NCBI GenBank assembly: GCA_947495035.1
Contig: CANLXI010000029.1
Span: forward strand, 1-64,000
Source: an uncultured Granulosicoccus sp.
Lineage (GTDB): Bacteria; Pseudomonadota; Gammaproteobacteria; Granulosicoccales; Granulosicoccaceae
Length of the DNA stretch: 64,000 nt
Reading direction: 5' to 3'
Shown here: piece after piece, positions 18,219 to 27,206 of the stretch
Position numbering within the stretch: position 1 is the first letter of the stretch
Layout of the letters: every line of letters begins with the position of its first letter
The notes under the pieces: generated by a model
What the model saw: only the letters and a program-made list of their open reading frames with translations
Database searches by the model: none
Told to the model about the DNA's origin: nothing
Program-made: the position numbers and the translations under genes

Positions 18219-19814
18219 TCAGGAAAATTCACCTGTCATGACTTCCGGAGAATAGTTCTCGAAACGGGTATATTGCCCCAGAAAGGTAAGATGCACTGTC
18301 CCGACCGGTCCATTTCGCTGCTTTCTGATCAGTATTTCCGCCCGCCCCTTGCTGGCTTCATCTTCGGGGTTGTACACCTCATCGCGATAGATGAACATGA
18401 TGACATCGGCATCCTGCTCGATGGCGCCGGACTCGCGCAGATCGGACATGACGGGGCGCTTGTCCGGACGTTGCTCCAGACTTCGATTGAGCTGGGACAA
18501 TGCAATGACAGGAACTTGCAATTCCTTGGCCAGTGCCTTGAGAGAGCGAGAGATTTCCGATATTTCACTGGTTCGGTTCTCCTTGCTGTCGGCAATCTGC
18601 ATCAACTGCAGATAGTCGATGACAATCAGGCTGATGCCATGCTCACGCGCCAGACGCCGACAGCGAGCGCGCAGATCGGTTGGCGTCAGGGCTGGCGTAT
18701 CATCGATGTAGACATTGCGTTTCTGGTTCAACAAGGTGATGGCCGAGGTGATCCTTGGCCAATCCTGCTCCATCAGCTTGCCGGTTCTCAGCTTTTGCAA
18801 CTCCACCCGCCCAAGCGAGGAGATCATCCTCATGCCCAGTTGCTCGGCCGGCATTTCCATGCTGAAGATGGCAACCGGTGCATCCGACACCATGGCCGCA
18901 TTTTCCGCAAGATTCATCGCGAATGTTGTCTTTCCCATGGAAGGACGCCCCGCGACGATGATCAGATCCGATTTCTGCAATCCGCTGGTCTTCTCGTCCA
19001 GCTCGGTGAATCCGGTCGACAAGCCAGTGATCGCGTCATCGGATTCGAACAGCATGTTGATGCGTTCGATGGCGCCCGACAGGACGCTCTTGATGTCATG
19101 AAAGCCGCCGCCGCCCCTGGCCGTCTGATCGGCAATCGCGAACACCTTGGTCTCGGCCTCGTCCAGCAGGTCCTTCGAGCTTCTGCCGCCCGCATCATAG
19201 GCACTGTCTGCGATCTCGTTGGCCACCGCAATCAACTGTCGGAGCACTGATCGTTCACGCACGATCTCGGCGTAGGCCTTGATGTTGCTGGCACTGGGAG
19301 TCACTTCCACCAGTGCACCGATATAGTTCAGGCCACCGGCATCTTCAAGATCCCCTTGTGTCTGCAGCCAGCCGGTCACGGTCACCACGTCGGGATGCCG
19401 CCCTTCGATGGCCAGTGCCGAGACTGCACGGAATATCAGGCGATGATTGAACTGATAGAAGTCGGATTCACTGACCGTTTCCGACACCTTGTCGAAGGCT
19501 TCGTTGGCCTCCAGCATCAGGCAACCCAGAACCGCCTGTTCCGCTTCAAGTGATTGAGGTGGCTCGTTGTTGCGACGCTTGGCCAGCTGCTCCATCAACT
19601 GTTTCGTGGAACGCTTGCCGGAACGTGAACCGCCGCCCTGCCAGTTATCGTTCTGCGCGCCACCATACCCCGGATGGGGGTTGGGGGGTGCTTCCGGGGG
19701 GCCAAAAGCCGCCAGATCCACACCAAAATCCTCCGGTGACGCATCCAGAGGCGCACCGTACTCATCCTGCTCCATCGCCGTAGGAAAACCAAAATCTTCG
19801 GGCGTATGAACCAT
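18219..19814 (-). CDS. dnaB: Replicative DNA helicase DnaB, N-terminally extended
   Basis: A 531-residue hexameric helicase that unwinds the replication fork. The N-terminal domain begins at SLEAEQAVLG (88-97) and the RecA-like motor has Walker A AGRPSMGKTT at 288-297, followed by LIVIDYLQLM (Walker B) and ALSQLNRSLE. The first 85 residues are unusual: about 60 longer than in E. coli, rich in Pro, Gly and acidic residues, with PEDFG occurring twice. The ATG is ten bases after a GGAG site; a TTG two codons earlier is less likely. It lies between rplI and alr, the standard order. Confidence 0.96.
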   Translation of the reverse strand: MVHTPEDFGFPTAMEQDEYGAPLDASPEDFGVDLAAFGPPEAPPNPHPGYGGAQNDNWQGGGSRSGKRSTKQLMEQLAKRRNNEPPQSLEAEQAVLGCLMLEANEAFDKVSETVSESDFYQFNHRLIFRAVSALAIEGRHPDVVTVTGWLQTQGDLEDAGGLNYIGALVEVTPSASNIKAYAEIVRERSVLRQLIAVANEIADSAYDAGGRSSKDLLDEAETKVFAIADQTARGGGGFHDIKSVLSGAIERINMLFESDDAITGLSTGFTELDEKTSGLQKSDLIIVAGRPSMGKTTFAMNLAENAAMVSDAPVAIFSMEMPAEQLGMRMISSLGRVELQKLRTGKLMEQDWPRITSAITLLNQKRNVYIDDTPALTPTDLRARCRRLAREHGISLIVIDYLQLMQIADSKENRTSEISEISRSLKALAKELQVPVIALSQLNRSLEQRPDKRPVMSDLRESGAIEQDADVIMFIYRDEVYNPEDEASKGRAEILIRKQRNGPVGTVHLTFLGQYTRFENYSPEVMTGEFS

Positions 19815-20044
19815 CTGCAAGTTACTCCGGCTTGGCGCTGATAATCAGGTGACTGAAGGGCACTCAATCCCCGAACAGATCAGGATTATCCGCCCATTTC
19901 CCATGCGAGTGTCACATGGTCAGACACGCTTGGCATCGTACACTGCGAGCCTGACGCAATCTTGCATCCAACACCCCGGCATCCCACCACAGGGTATCAC
20001 CGGCGACGATCAGATGATCGTCATCCGGGACCGACAGATTAGAA

Positions 20045-20497
20045 TCAGACTTCTTCGCCAACCACGTTGACGATGACTTCAACATCCACATCAGCATGAA
20101 GATGCAGTGTGACGGGATGCTCACCGACGTTGCGCAGCGGACCTTCAGGCAGACGAATTTCCTTCTTCTCGACAGTCTGGCCAGCTGTTTCGAACGCCGC
20201 ACGAATTTCCTCGGTTCCGATGGAACCGAACAGCTTGCCTTCTGTTCCGGCACGTGACGTGATGCTCACGGTAGTGCCTTCGAGAGCGGCCTTGCGAGAA
20301 TTCGCCTCGGACAGCGCCTCTTCCTGCTGCTTTTCCAGCTCGGCACGGCGTTGCTTGAATGCTTCAAGGTTGTCAGGTGTGGCCATTTCAGCCTTGCCCT
20401 GTGGCAGCAGGAAGTTCCGTGCGTAACCGGCCTTCACATCTACCAAATCACCCAGCAGACCGACCTTGTCGATTTTCTCAAGCAGTATGACTTGCAT
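20045..20497 (-). CDS. rplI: 50S ribosomal protein L9
   Basis: A 150-residue L9 protein. The N-terminal rRNA-binding domain carries the signature GLLGDLVDVKAGYARNFLLP, followed by the long connecting helix rich in Glu, Lys and Ala and the C-terminal domain. It sits downstream of rpsF, rpsR and the DUF2232 gene in the same direction. A 230-bp gap then separates it from dnaB; a weak hairpin at 20005-20022 (gacgatc, agat, gatcgtc) is the only structure seen there. Confidence 0.97.
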   Translation of the reverse strand: MQVILLEKIDKVGLLGDLVDVKAGYARNFLLPQGKAEMATPDNLEAFKQRRAELEKQQEEALSEANSRKAALEGTTVSITSRAGTEGKLFGSIGTEEIRAAFETAGQTVEKKEIRLPEGPLRNVGEHPVTLHLHADVDVEVIVNVVGEEV

Positions 20498-20511
20498 TAT
20501 AAATTCTCCAA

Positions 20512-21456
20512 TCAGACATTCTTGGAGCGCCGCAGGCTGAACAGATTATCCGCCAGACCCAGCGCTGCCAGTAAAAGCAAAGTATGCGGCAGCAGCAGCA
20601 GCACGTAGATTCCGTGCAGCCAGTAGCGGTGCATGCCGCGTTGTTTGACCAACGCGTGAGTCACGGCCAGCCCTTGTACGAAAAAAGCGAATATCACGAC
20701 CATTGCGATGGCCCCGGCCAGTTGCCCACCCATCATGATGGCCAGAGCAACGATCAGGACACATGCGAAGGCTGCATTGCGGCCCAGCGATAGTGCGTGA
20801 AACTCCTTCTGGAATCCGCCCGGATTGAACAGACCCGCCTGCCAGGAACGCGCCAGAAACAATGCACCCAGCGCGATACTGACCACAGAAACACCCAGAG
20901 CCCCTGTCATCATTCTGGCCATGGTGGTCATGAAGGCTTCCTGCTGCTCGACACTCAGCGCGGCTGCATCCTCCTCCATCACGACCGCACTACCGAACTG
21001 GGAACGCCAGAACTCGGTGCTGTCGCCGGTGATCAGGCTCAGACCGATGACGACCACCACACCACAGGCGACGATGGTCAGAACGGCATAATCGAGCTTC
21101 ACCGAACGCGCCAGCACCATGCCCGCCAGTATTGCCGGCAACCAGAACACACTGGCCACCAGCGGTACATGGATCGGCGACTGGTACAACACGATGGACA
21201 CCACGATCAGCATGACAAGACAACCGCCCACCACCTGAATCGCGGAAAGTTCCCCGTGTCGCAACGCGACAAAGGCCACTACCGCCGCACTGGCGATCAG
21301 GAAGAACATGGAAGCCATGCTCGCCAGTATCAGCATTCCTGACATATTGCCAGCTGCAACCAATGCAGGCAGCCACAAGGCCGCCAGCAACAGGGCAGCT
21401 GCCAGAGCGGCCGCGACAAACGGCCCTCGATCGGCAATTCTGGCCAGACCTATCAT
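20512..21456 (-). CDS. DUF2232 family integral membrane protein
   Basis: A 314-residue protein with eight or so hydrophobic spans and short loops, ending in LFSLRRSKNV. DUF2232/YybS-like proteins are commonly encoded between rpsR and rplI in proteobacteria, exactly the place here. Biochemical function is unknown. The gene ends 14 bases before rplI. A 150-bp gap separates it from rpsR, which is larger than usual and contains no recognisable gene. Confidence 0.85.
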   Translation of the reverse strand: MIGLARIADRGPFVAAALAAALLLAALWLPALVAAGNMSGMLILASMASMFFLIASAAVVAFVALRHGELSAIQVVGGCLVMLIVVSIVLYQSPIHVPLVASVFWLPAILAGMVLARSVKLDYAVLTIVACGVVVVIGLSLITGDSTEFWRSQFGSAVVMEEDAAALSVEQQEAFMTTMARMMTGALGVSVVSIALGALFLARSWQAGLFNPGGFQKEFHALSLGRNAAFACVLIVALAIMMGGQLAGAIAMVVIFAFFVQGLAVTHALVKQRGMHRYWLHGIYVLLLLPHTLLLLAALGLADNLFSLRRSKNV

Positions 21457-21606
21457 GATCTGCCAACCCTGTTGAACGACCTCATCGACGTCACCCCTGT
21501 TGCGTCAGTCGGAATCTCCGAAAAAACCGGTCCAGCTGCTCGTTGGCAGCTGAACGGACTCACCATCGGAGACATGCATTCCGACTTGCCGCCAGATTCG
21601 AAAGTT

Positions 21607-21831
21607 CTAGTGCTGATCGGTATAGGGCAGCAGGGCAACGTATCGTGCGCGCTTGATGGCCGTGGCCAGCTGACGCTGATAGCGAGCCTTGGTACCCGTG
21701 ATGCGACTGGGAACGATCTTGCCGGTTTCGGTAACGAAACCCTTGAGCAGTTCAAGATCCTTGTAGTCGATTTCAGTGATGCCTTCGGCAGTGAAACGGC
21801 AGTATTTACGGCGACGAAAATAACGTGACAT
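21607..21831 (-). CDS. rpsR: 30S ribosomal protein S18
   Basis: A 74-residue S18 protein, complete: [14 protein letters not shown] at the start, then [13 protein letters not shown] and the signature [35 protein letters not shown]18 pairs with S6 on the 30S platform. It follows rpsF after 20 bases, with a GGAG-type ribosome site in that gap. Confidence 0.98.
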   Translation of the reverse strand: MSRYFRRRKYCRFTAEGITEIDYKDLELLKGFVTETGKIVPSRITGTKARYQRQLATAIKRARYVALLPYTDQH

Positions 21832-21851
21832 GATGAATTCTCCTGGTGGGA

Positions 21852-22280
21852 TCAGTTGGCGGCGTCAGTAGCTGCAGCGGCAGGTGCTGCAGTCTCTGCA
21901 TCCGAGCTACCGGAATCATCGTCGCTGCTGCGTGCGCGACGCTCTTCGTCACCACGAGATTCTTCTTTCTTGATCAGGTGTGAGGCTTCCGTGATCGCTT
22001 CGTCACGCAACAGAACCATGTGGCGGATGACGGCGTCATTGAATTTGAATGCACTGGTCAGTTCGTCCAGCGCCTGCTGTCCACACTCGATGTTCATGAG
22101 TGTGTAATGGGCCTTGTAGATCTTGTTGATGGGATACGCGAGCTGACGACGTCCCCAATCTTCCTGACGATGAATGACACCGTCCTGAGCTTCGATGATT
22201 CCGCGATATCTTTCGATCATCGCAGGCACCTGCTCGCTCTGGTCAGGGTGGACCAGAAACACGATTTCGTAATGGCGCAT
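21852..22280 (-). CDS. rpsF: 30S ribosomal protein S6
   Basis: A 142-residue S6 protein. [25 protein letters not shown] and the GRRQLAYPI stretch are typical. The C-terminus is long and of low complexity, with acidic and Ser-rich stretches, then Ala-rich and ending ATDAAN; it does not end in Glu, so RimK-type glutamylation as in E. coli is not indicated. The ATG at 22278-22280 has GGGAG six bases before it; the frame is open 31 codons further but that includes the promoter. It is the first gene of the rpsF-rpsR-DUF2232-rplI unit. Confidence 0.97.
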   Translation of the reverse strand: MRHYEIVFLVHPDQSEQVPAMIERYRGIIEAQDGVIHRQEDWGRRQLAYPINKIYKAHYTLMNIECGQQALDELTSAFKFNDAVIRHMVLLRDEAITEASHLIKKEESRGDEERRARSSDDDSGSSDAETAAPAAAATDAAN

Positions 22281-22372
22281 TATTGCTCCCTGTGGATTAA
22301 CGCCCGCCCCGATACCGAGGAGATACAGGACTGGACGAGGAAGTTTACCTTGCCGGTTGACAAAGCCTTTCA

Positions 22373-22401
22373 ATCATAACTTGTTTTTCAATACGTGACA
22401 A
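22373..22401 (-). promoter_or_regulatory. rpsF operon promoter
   Basis: On the minus strand TTGTCA (22396-22401) and TATGAT (22373-22378) are separated by exactly 17 bases, a good sigma-70 promoter. Transcription would begin near 22366, leaving a leader of about 85 bases before rpsF. Leaders of this operon often carry an S6:S18-binding structure. Confidence 0.7.
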
Positions 22402-22461
22402 GCAATCGAGTAGCGGATCACGCCACTCGCCTGCCCTGTCGTAACGCGAATTGCGGCCGGA

Positions 22462-23214
22462 TCAACCCCGCTGCCGAACGACCTCGAAAAGACTGATACC
22501 TGCAGCCACTGACACATTCAGACTGCTGACCGCCCCCTTCATGGGCAATTGGTACAGCTGATCGCAGCGCTCTCGAGTCAAACGACGCATTCCACGCCCT
22601 TCCGCCCCCATCACCAGTGCAACATGACCGGTCAGATCCAGATCAAACAGACTGTCACTGGCTTCACCGGCAGCCCCAAACACCCAGACCCCCAGATCCT
22701 GCAGCTCGCTCAGCGCTCGCTGCAGATTGCTGACCTGGAACAACGGCACCGATTCGGCAGCTCCCGAAGCCACTTTTCGTACCACGGGCGTCAGGCCGAC
22801 ACTGTTATCGGCAGGAACCACCACAGCATCAACCCCCGCGGCGTCTGCACTGCGCAAACAGGCTCCCAGATTGTGTGGATCCTGCACCTCATCCAGCACC
22901 AGCAACAAGAGACTGCTGTCCCGCTCCTCGAACAACAACTGCTGCACGAATTCACCCAGATTCCGGCGAACTCCTGCAGAGCTGCCCTTGAGCCGAGCGA
23001 CAACCCCCTGGTGCTGAACGTCGGCAACCAGCTCATTGAGCGTCGCCCGATTGACCTCCTGCACCTCGATGGCGTGCTTGCCAGCCAGAACCTGAAGATC
23101 CCGTAACCGGGTATCACGACGCCCTTTCTGCACGAAAAGGCAATCGATTTCGCCAGCGGAGCTCTTCAAAGCAGCCTTCACGCTGTGCAGGCCACCCACA
23201 TATTGCTCAGTCAT
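22462..23214 (-). CDS. rlmB: 23S rRNA (guanosine-2'-O)-methyltransferase RlmB
   Basis: A 250-residue SPOUT methyltransferase that methylates G2251 (E. coli numbering) in the ribosomal P-loop of 23S rRNA. The N-terminal substrate domain starts VGGLHSVKAAL, and the knotted catalytic domain has LDEVQDPHNLGACLRSADAAG, VMGAEGRGMRR and SSLNVSVAAGISLFE. The start at 23212-23214 gives the family length; the open frame further upstream overlaps rnr. It lies 16 bases after rnr, the conserved rnr-rlmB pair. Confidence 0.95.
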   Translation of the reverse strand: MTEQYVGGLHSVKAALKSSAGEIDCLFVQKGRRDTRLRDLQVLAGKHAIEVQEVNRATLNELVADVQHQGVVARLKGSSAGVRRNLGEFVQQLLFEERDSSLLLLVLDEVQDPHNLGACLRSADAAGVDAVVVPADNSVGLTPVVRKVASGAAESVPLFQVSNLQRALSELQDLGVWVFGAAGEASDSLFDLDLTGHVALVMGAEGRGMRRLTRERCDQLYQLPMKGAVSSLNVSVAAGISLFEVVRQRG

Positions 23215-23230
23215 GAATCCGAACACCTCA

Positions 23231-26200
23231 TCAGGATGCGTCTCCGGATGTCTTGCCCGCAGTCGCCTTGCCGCGCGATGCCGATTTCTTGCGACCGGCG
23301 CTCGACTCGCCGTGACGCCCGCCTGCTGAAGCCTTCTTCGCAACTGCCTTGCCGGCCGCGACCTTCTTCGACGTCACCTTGCCGGTTACAGCCTTGCTGG
23401 CAGCGCTCTTTCTGGTCGCCACCTTTTTCGATACCGCCTTTCCTGCAGCCTTCTTCGACACGGATTTTTTCGTGACCGCCTTCTTCGCCACGGCCTTCTT
23501 GCCGGCTGCTTTCTTCGCGACGGCCTTTCTGACAACAGCCCCTTTTGCCGCAGCCTTCTTCGTGATGGCTTTTCTGGCGACTGCCTTTTTCGCAACAGCC
23601 TTCTTCGTGATGGCTTTTTTGGCGACTGCCTTCTTCGCAACAGCCTTCTTCGTCACGGCTTTTTTGGCGACTGCCTTCTTCGCCGCAGCTTTCTTCGTAG
23701 CCACCTTCTTCGCAACCGCCTTCTTCGCCGCAGCCTTTTTCGTGACGGCCTTCTTCGCGGCGGACTTTTTCGCCGTAGATTTCTTCGTAGCCACCTTCTT
23801 CGTAGCGGCTTTTTTCGCCACCGACTTCTTCGTCACCGTTTTCCCTGCGACCACCGTGCTGGCGGCAGCGGTTGTACTCGATACCGTGTCTGAAGCAGCG
23901 ACTTGCGAGGACACGGCCTCCTCTGCAACAGCCATACTCGCTGCGGCCTTCTTCGCAACAGCCTTTTTCGAGGTAGCCTTTCTGGTGATGGCCTTTTTCG
24001 CGGCAGTCTTCTTCGATACGGCAACCGGCGTCGCGGCTGTCTTCGAGACCACCTCCTTCGCCGCAGCTTTCTTCGCCACCGCTTTCTTCGACACTGCCTG
24101 TTTCGCCGCTGCCTGCCGGGTCGTGGTCTTCTTCGACACCGCACTGCTGGCTGCCTTCTGCTCCGTCTCCATGTGAAGCTCTCGTGCCGAATCGTTCTCG
24201 GCCATCTTGCCCTTCTGTCTGCCCGTGGTATTGGTGATGACCGGGTCAATGAGCGATGCCTTGCCCTGTGGCACCGTTTCCGGTGCGCCGGTCATTGCCT
24301 CGGCTTGACCTTGCGCAGACGCCGCAGCCCTGTTCGCCGCCCGCTGCTCGGCTCGCTTCAGGTCGCGTCGTTTCTGCTTGCGACGTCGCTTCTCCTTGCG
24401 CCGCTGCTCGGCTGACTTGATCTTCTTCGGCTGCTGACCTTCTGCTGCCTGCCCAGCCGCCGCAATACTCGGCTGCACGGCGCTCGACTGCACGGCATTG
24501 ACAGGCGCCTTGCGCCTCGCCGCCTTGCCGCGGGATGACCGGTGCTCGACCTCATTGAAGTCGATCTTGCGATCCTCGAGATTCACGGCAGCCACGCGAA
24601 CGACGATGGCATCCCCCAGATGGTATTGCCTGCCGGTTCTTTCACCCGTCAGAGACTGCGCTGCCTGGTCGAAGCGGTAGTAGTCACGGGACAGGTTCGT
24701 GATATGCACCAGACCCTCGACATGTATACCTGTCAGCTCGACAAACAGGCCGAAGGAGGTCACGGCAGAAATGACACCCTTGAACTCACTGCCGACATGT
24801 TCCTGCATGTACTCGCACTTCAGCCAGGCAACCACCTCGCGAGACGCCTCTTCGGCGCGTCGTTCCGTCATCGAGCAACTCTCACCCAGGGCCTGCATGG
24901 CCTCGCGAGAGTAGCGGTAATCGCTCACCTTGCGACGTGATATCAGATGCTTGATGGCTCGATGCACCAGCAGATCCGGGTAGCGGCGAATCGGCGACGT
25001 GAAGTGAGCATACTGTTCCAGCGCCAGACCGAAATGGCCTTCATTGGCTGGCTGGTACACCGCCTGCTGCATCGACCTGAGCATCACGGTCTGGATGACA
25101 CTGCGATCGGGCAGATCCCGGATATCTTCTGCCAGCGCAGCGTAGTCAAGAGCGGTAGGCGACTCGCCGCCACCCAGCGTCAGACCACGCAGCGCCAGAA
25201 AGGCTCGCAAGTCAACCAGGCGCTCGGCCTTGGGACCAGCGTGCACGCGATACAAGGCCGGAATTTCATGCTTTTCGAGAAATGCCGCAGCCTCGATATT
25301 CGCCAGAATCATGCATTCTTCGATCAGCTTGTGTGCATCGTTTCTCTGGATGGGCACAATCTCTCTGATCTTCTTGTTCTCATCGAAAATGATGTGAGTC
25401 TCATTGGAATCGAATTCGATGGCTCCTCGCTTCCTGCGCTTTTGCGCCAACGCCTTGTACAGCCGATGCAACTCCTCGATCATCGGCACCAGAGGCTGAT
25501 GCTTGTCGCGCAGCGGGGAAGCCGGTTCGCTCAGCATTTCACTGACCTGGTCATAAGTCAGTCTGGCATGAGAGCGCATGATGCCATTGTGAAAACGAGT
25601 CTTCGTCACGACGGCCTCTTCATCCAGCGTCATCTCGCACAGCATGCAAAGTCGATCGACGTTCGGATTCAACGAACACAGACCGTTGGACAGTACCTCC
25701 GGCAGCATCGGCACGACGCGACCGGGGAAATAGACAGAGGTACCGCGGTCGATGGCTTCCTGATCAAGCGGTGATCCGGGATCGACATAATGGGCGACAT
25801 CGGCAATCGCCACGATCAGGCGCCAACCCTTGTCCAGTCTTTCGCACCAGACAGCATCATCGAAGTCCCGCGCATCCGCCCCATCAATGGTAATCAGTGA
25901 CAGCTGTCGAACATCCTTGCGATTGCCCGCCGCATGTTCGTTGACCGTCGCGGAGAACGCCGATGCCTGCTCGACCACCGCCTCCGGCCATTCCGATGGT
26001 ATGCCATGGCTGTGCAGGGCCACATCGATCTCCATTCCGGGCCGAAGATGCTGTCCCAGCACTTCCACCACTCGACCTACCGGTTGATGACGTCTCGTTG
26101 GCTGCTCGATGATCTCGGCAACCACCATGTCGCCGTGTACGGCATCGGACAACTCCCCCGCTGCGATCAGCAGGTCCTGATGAATACGCTTGTTGTCCGG

Positions 26201-26731
26201 AGACACTACAACTGTGCCCCTGTCGATGGAAAGCCGTCCGACCAGTGTCTTGTTGGCGCGCTCCACCACATCGACGATACGACCCTCGCGGCGTCCGCGC
26301 TGATCGGTACCAGTTATGCAAACCACCACGCGATCACCATGCAGCACCTGTCGCATCTGTTTGCCATTGAGATAGACATCCTTGTCATCGTCATCGGTGA
26401 TCAGAAAACCGAAACCATCGGGATGAGCGCTGATGCGTCCGGCGATCAAGGCCTCGGTGTCCACCGGCACCAGCCCACGCTTGCGGTTCTGGATCAACTG
26501 CCCGTCACGCAACATGGCACCCACTCGACGACGCAGTGCCTCCATCGCATCCGCATCGCCGGTCAGAGAAAGCTTCTCTGCCAGTGTTTCGTAATCGATT
26601 GGTCCTTTCTCTTCCTTCAAAACAGTTGTGATGAATTCACGACTCGCGATCGGAGAGTCGTAGCGAGACTGCTCGCGAGAACGGTGTGGATCGTTGTCAG
26701 CCCTTGATCTACCGCGTTTTTTTGTACTCAT
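23231..26731 (-). CDS. rnr: Ribonuclease R with long histone H1-like C-terminal tail
   Basis: A 1166-residue exoribonuclease; E. coli RNase R has 813. It degrades structured RNA 3' to 5', including defective tRNA and rRNA. In order: winged-helix domain (about 27-90), two cold-shock domains (about 95-250), the RNB catalytic domain with DGADARDFDDA at 283-293 and its metal-binding Asp residues, and an S1 domain (about 650-728). After residue 731 a basic Lys/Arg segment (RRKEKRRRKQKRRDLKR) is followed by a linker and then about 300 residues of Ala/Lys repeats of the KKAVAKKA type. E. coli has only a short basic tail. The ATG at 26729-26731 precedes KKRGRSRAD; TTG/ATG codons upstream are less likely. 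Confidence 0.95.
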   Translation of the reverse strand: MSTKKRGRSRADNDPHRSREQSRYDSPIASREFITTVLKEEKGPIDYETLAEKLSLTGDADAMEALRRRVGAMLRDGQLIQNRKRGLVPVDTEALIAGRISAHPDGFGFLITDDDDKDVYLNGKQMRQVLHGDRVVVCITGTDQRGRREGRIVDVVERANKTLVGRLSIDRGTVVVSPDNKRIHQDLLIAAGELSDAVHGDMVVAEIIEQPTRRHQPVGRVVEVLGQHLRPGMEIDVALHSHGIPSEWPEAVVEQASAFSATVNEHAAGNRKDVRQLSLITIDGADARDFDDAVWCERLDKGWRLIVAIADVAHYVDPGSPLDQEAIDRGTSVYFPGRVVPMLPEVLSNGLCSLNPNVDRLCMLCEMTLDEEAVVTKTRFHNGIMRSHARLTYDQVSEMLSEPASPLRDKHQPLVPMIEELHRLYKALAQKRRKRGAIEFDSNETHIIFDENKKIREIVPIQRNDAHKLIEECMILANIEAAAFLEKHEIPALYRVHAGPKAERLVDLRAFLALRGLTLGGGESPTALDYAALAEDIRDLPDRSVIQTVMLRSMQQAVYQPANEGHFGLALEQYAHFTSPIRRYPDLLVHRAIKHLISRRKVSDYRYSREAMQALGESCSMTERRAEEASREVVAWLKCEYMQEHVGSEFKGVISAVTSFGLFVELTGIHVEGLVHITNLSRDYYRFDQAAQSLTGERTGRQYHLGDAIVVRVAAVNLEDRKIDFNEVEHRSSRGKAARRKAPVNAVQSSAVQPSIAAAGQAAEGQQPKKIKSAEQRRKEKRRRKQKRRDLKRAEQRAANRAAASAQGQAEAMTGAPETVPQGKASLIDPVITNTTGRQKGKMAENDSARELHMETEQKAASSAVSKKTTTRQAAAKQAVSKKAVAKKAAAKEVVSKTAATPVAVSKKTAAKKAITRKATSKKAVAKKAAASMAVAEEAVSSQVAASDTVSSTTAAASTVVAGKTVTKKSVAKKAATKKVATKKSTAKKSAAKKAVTKKAAAKKAVAKKVATKKAAAKKAVAKKAVTKKAVAKKAVAKKAITKKAVAKKAVARKAITKKAAAKGAVVRKAVAKKAAGKKAVAKKAVTKKSVSKKAAGKAVSKKVATRKSAASKAVTGKVTSKKVAAGKAVAKKASAGGRHGESSAGRKKSASRGKATAGKTSGDAS
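23240..24151. repeat. Low-complexity repeat coding for the RNase R Lys/Ala tail
   Basis: About 900 bases built from imperfect 12- to 15-base units that encode KKA followed by one or two small residues. On the plus strand it reads as runs of ttcttcg, gcc and ttt. The units differ enough in third positions to suggest old, selected repeats rather than recent slippage. Confidence 0.85.
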
Positions 26732-26821
26732 TGTGCTCGATGTAAAGTCATGATGTGTCCAAGGGTACGCCAAAGCGTCATGTTCAAGTAGGCATCCACT
26801 GTAATTGTTTTGCCAGGGTTG

Positions 26822-26850
26822 TTGACTAAAGCAAAAAGCTTGTGTAAATT
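26822..26850 (+). promoter_or_regulatory. tRNA-Leu promoter
   Basis: TTGACT (26822-26827) and TAAATT (26845-26850) are 17 bases apart. They are followed by a GC-rich stretch (acgcgc), the discriminator expected of stable RNA genes under stringent control. The tRNA begins 36 bases further on. Confidence 0.7.
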
Positions 26851-26886
26851 ACGCGCTTCCCAACGACGAGTTGGGCGACACTTCGG

Positions 26887-26972
26887 GCCGAGGTGGCGGA
26901 ATTGGTAGACGCGCATGCTTCAGGTGCATGTATCCTTTGGATGTGGAGGTTCAAGTCCTCTTCTCGGCACCA
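26887..26972 (+). tRNA. tRNA-Leu (anticodon CAG)
   Basis: An 86-base class II tRNA with the CCA end encoded. The acceptor strand GCCGAGG pairs with TCTCGGC near the 3' end. The anticodon arm is CATGC, loop TTCAGGT, GCATG, giving anticodon CAG for CUG codons. A long variable arm (tatcctttggatg) and the T arm GGAGG-TTCAAGT-CCTCT identify it as leucine type. It stands alone between rnr and an unrelated gene. Confidence 0.97.
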
Positions 26973-26993
26973 CGCTCTTCATCAAGGAGCGTG
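26971..26993 (+). terminator. Hairpin directly after tRNA-Leu
   Basis: Seven-base arms cacgctc and gagcgtg enclose a nine-base loop, starting within the CCA end. No T-tract follows, so termination is plausible but not clear; it could also guide 3' processing. Confidence 0.4.
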
Positions 26994-27206
26994 CATCAGG
27001 TAATCAACAGCCTGAAATTGACCATCAGGTCTCAACTCCCACACCTTCACGTCAACAGGCGCTACAATCGCAGCCTGACCCCTCGAATGTAACATCTGGA
27101 TCCTTGCCAATCGATCCATCTGATGCATGGCTGTCCGAGGGCCCTATTCTGCAGATCGTTCTGTCGGGGTCCATGCGCCACCGATTCAGAACAGGGACAT
27201 CTGAAC

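Noticed and set aside
21453-21755. Minus-strand open frame between DUF2232 and rpsR, possible priB
   Set aside because: Its sequence does not resemble PriB or any ribosomal-operon gene and it overlaps rpsR in another frame.
23349-24176. A 275-codon Phe/Ala-rich plus-strand open frame
   Set aside because: It is the complement of the Lys/Ala repeat tail of RNase R; AAG/GCC-rich codons read as TTC/GGC on the other strand.
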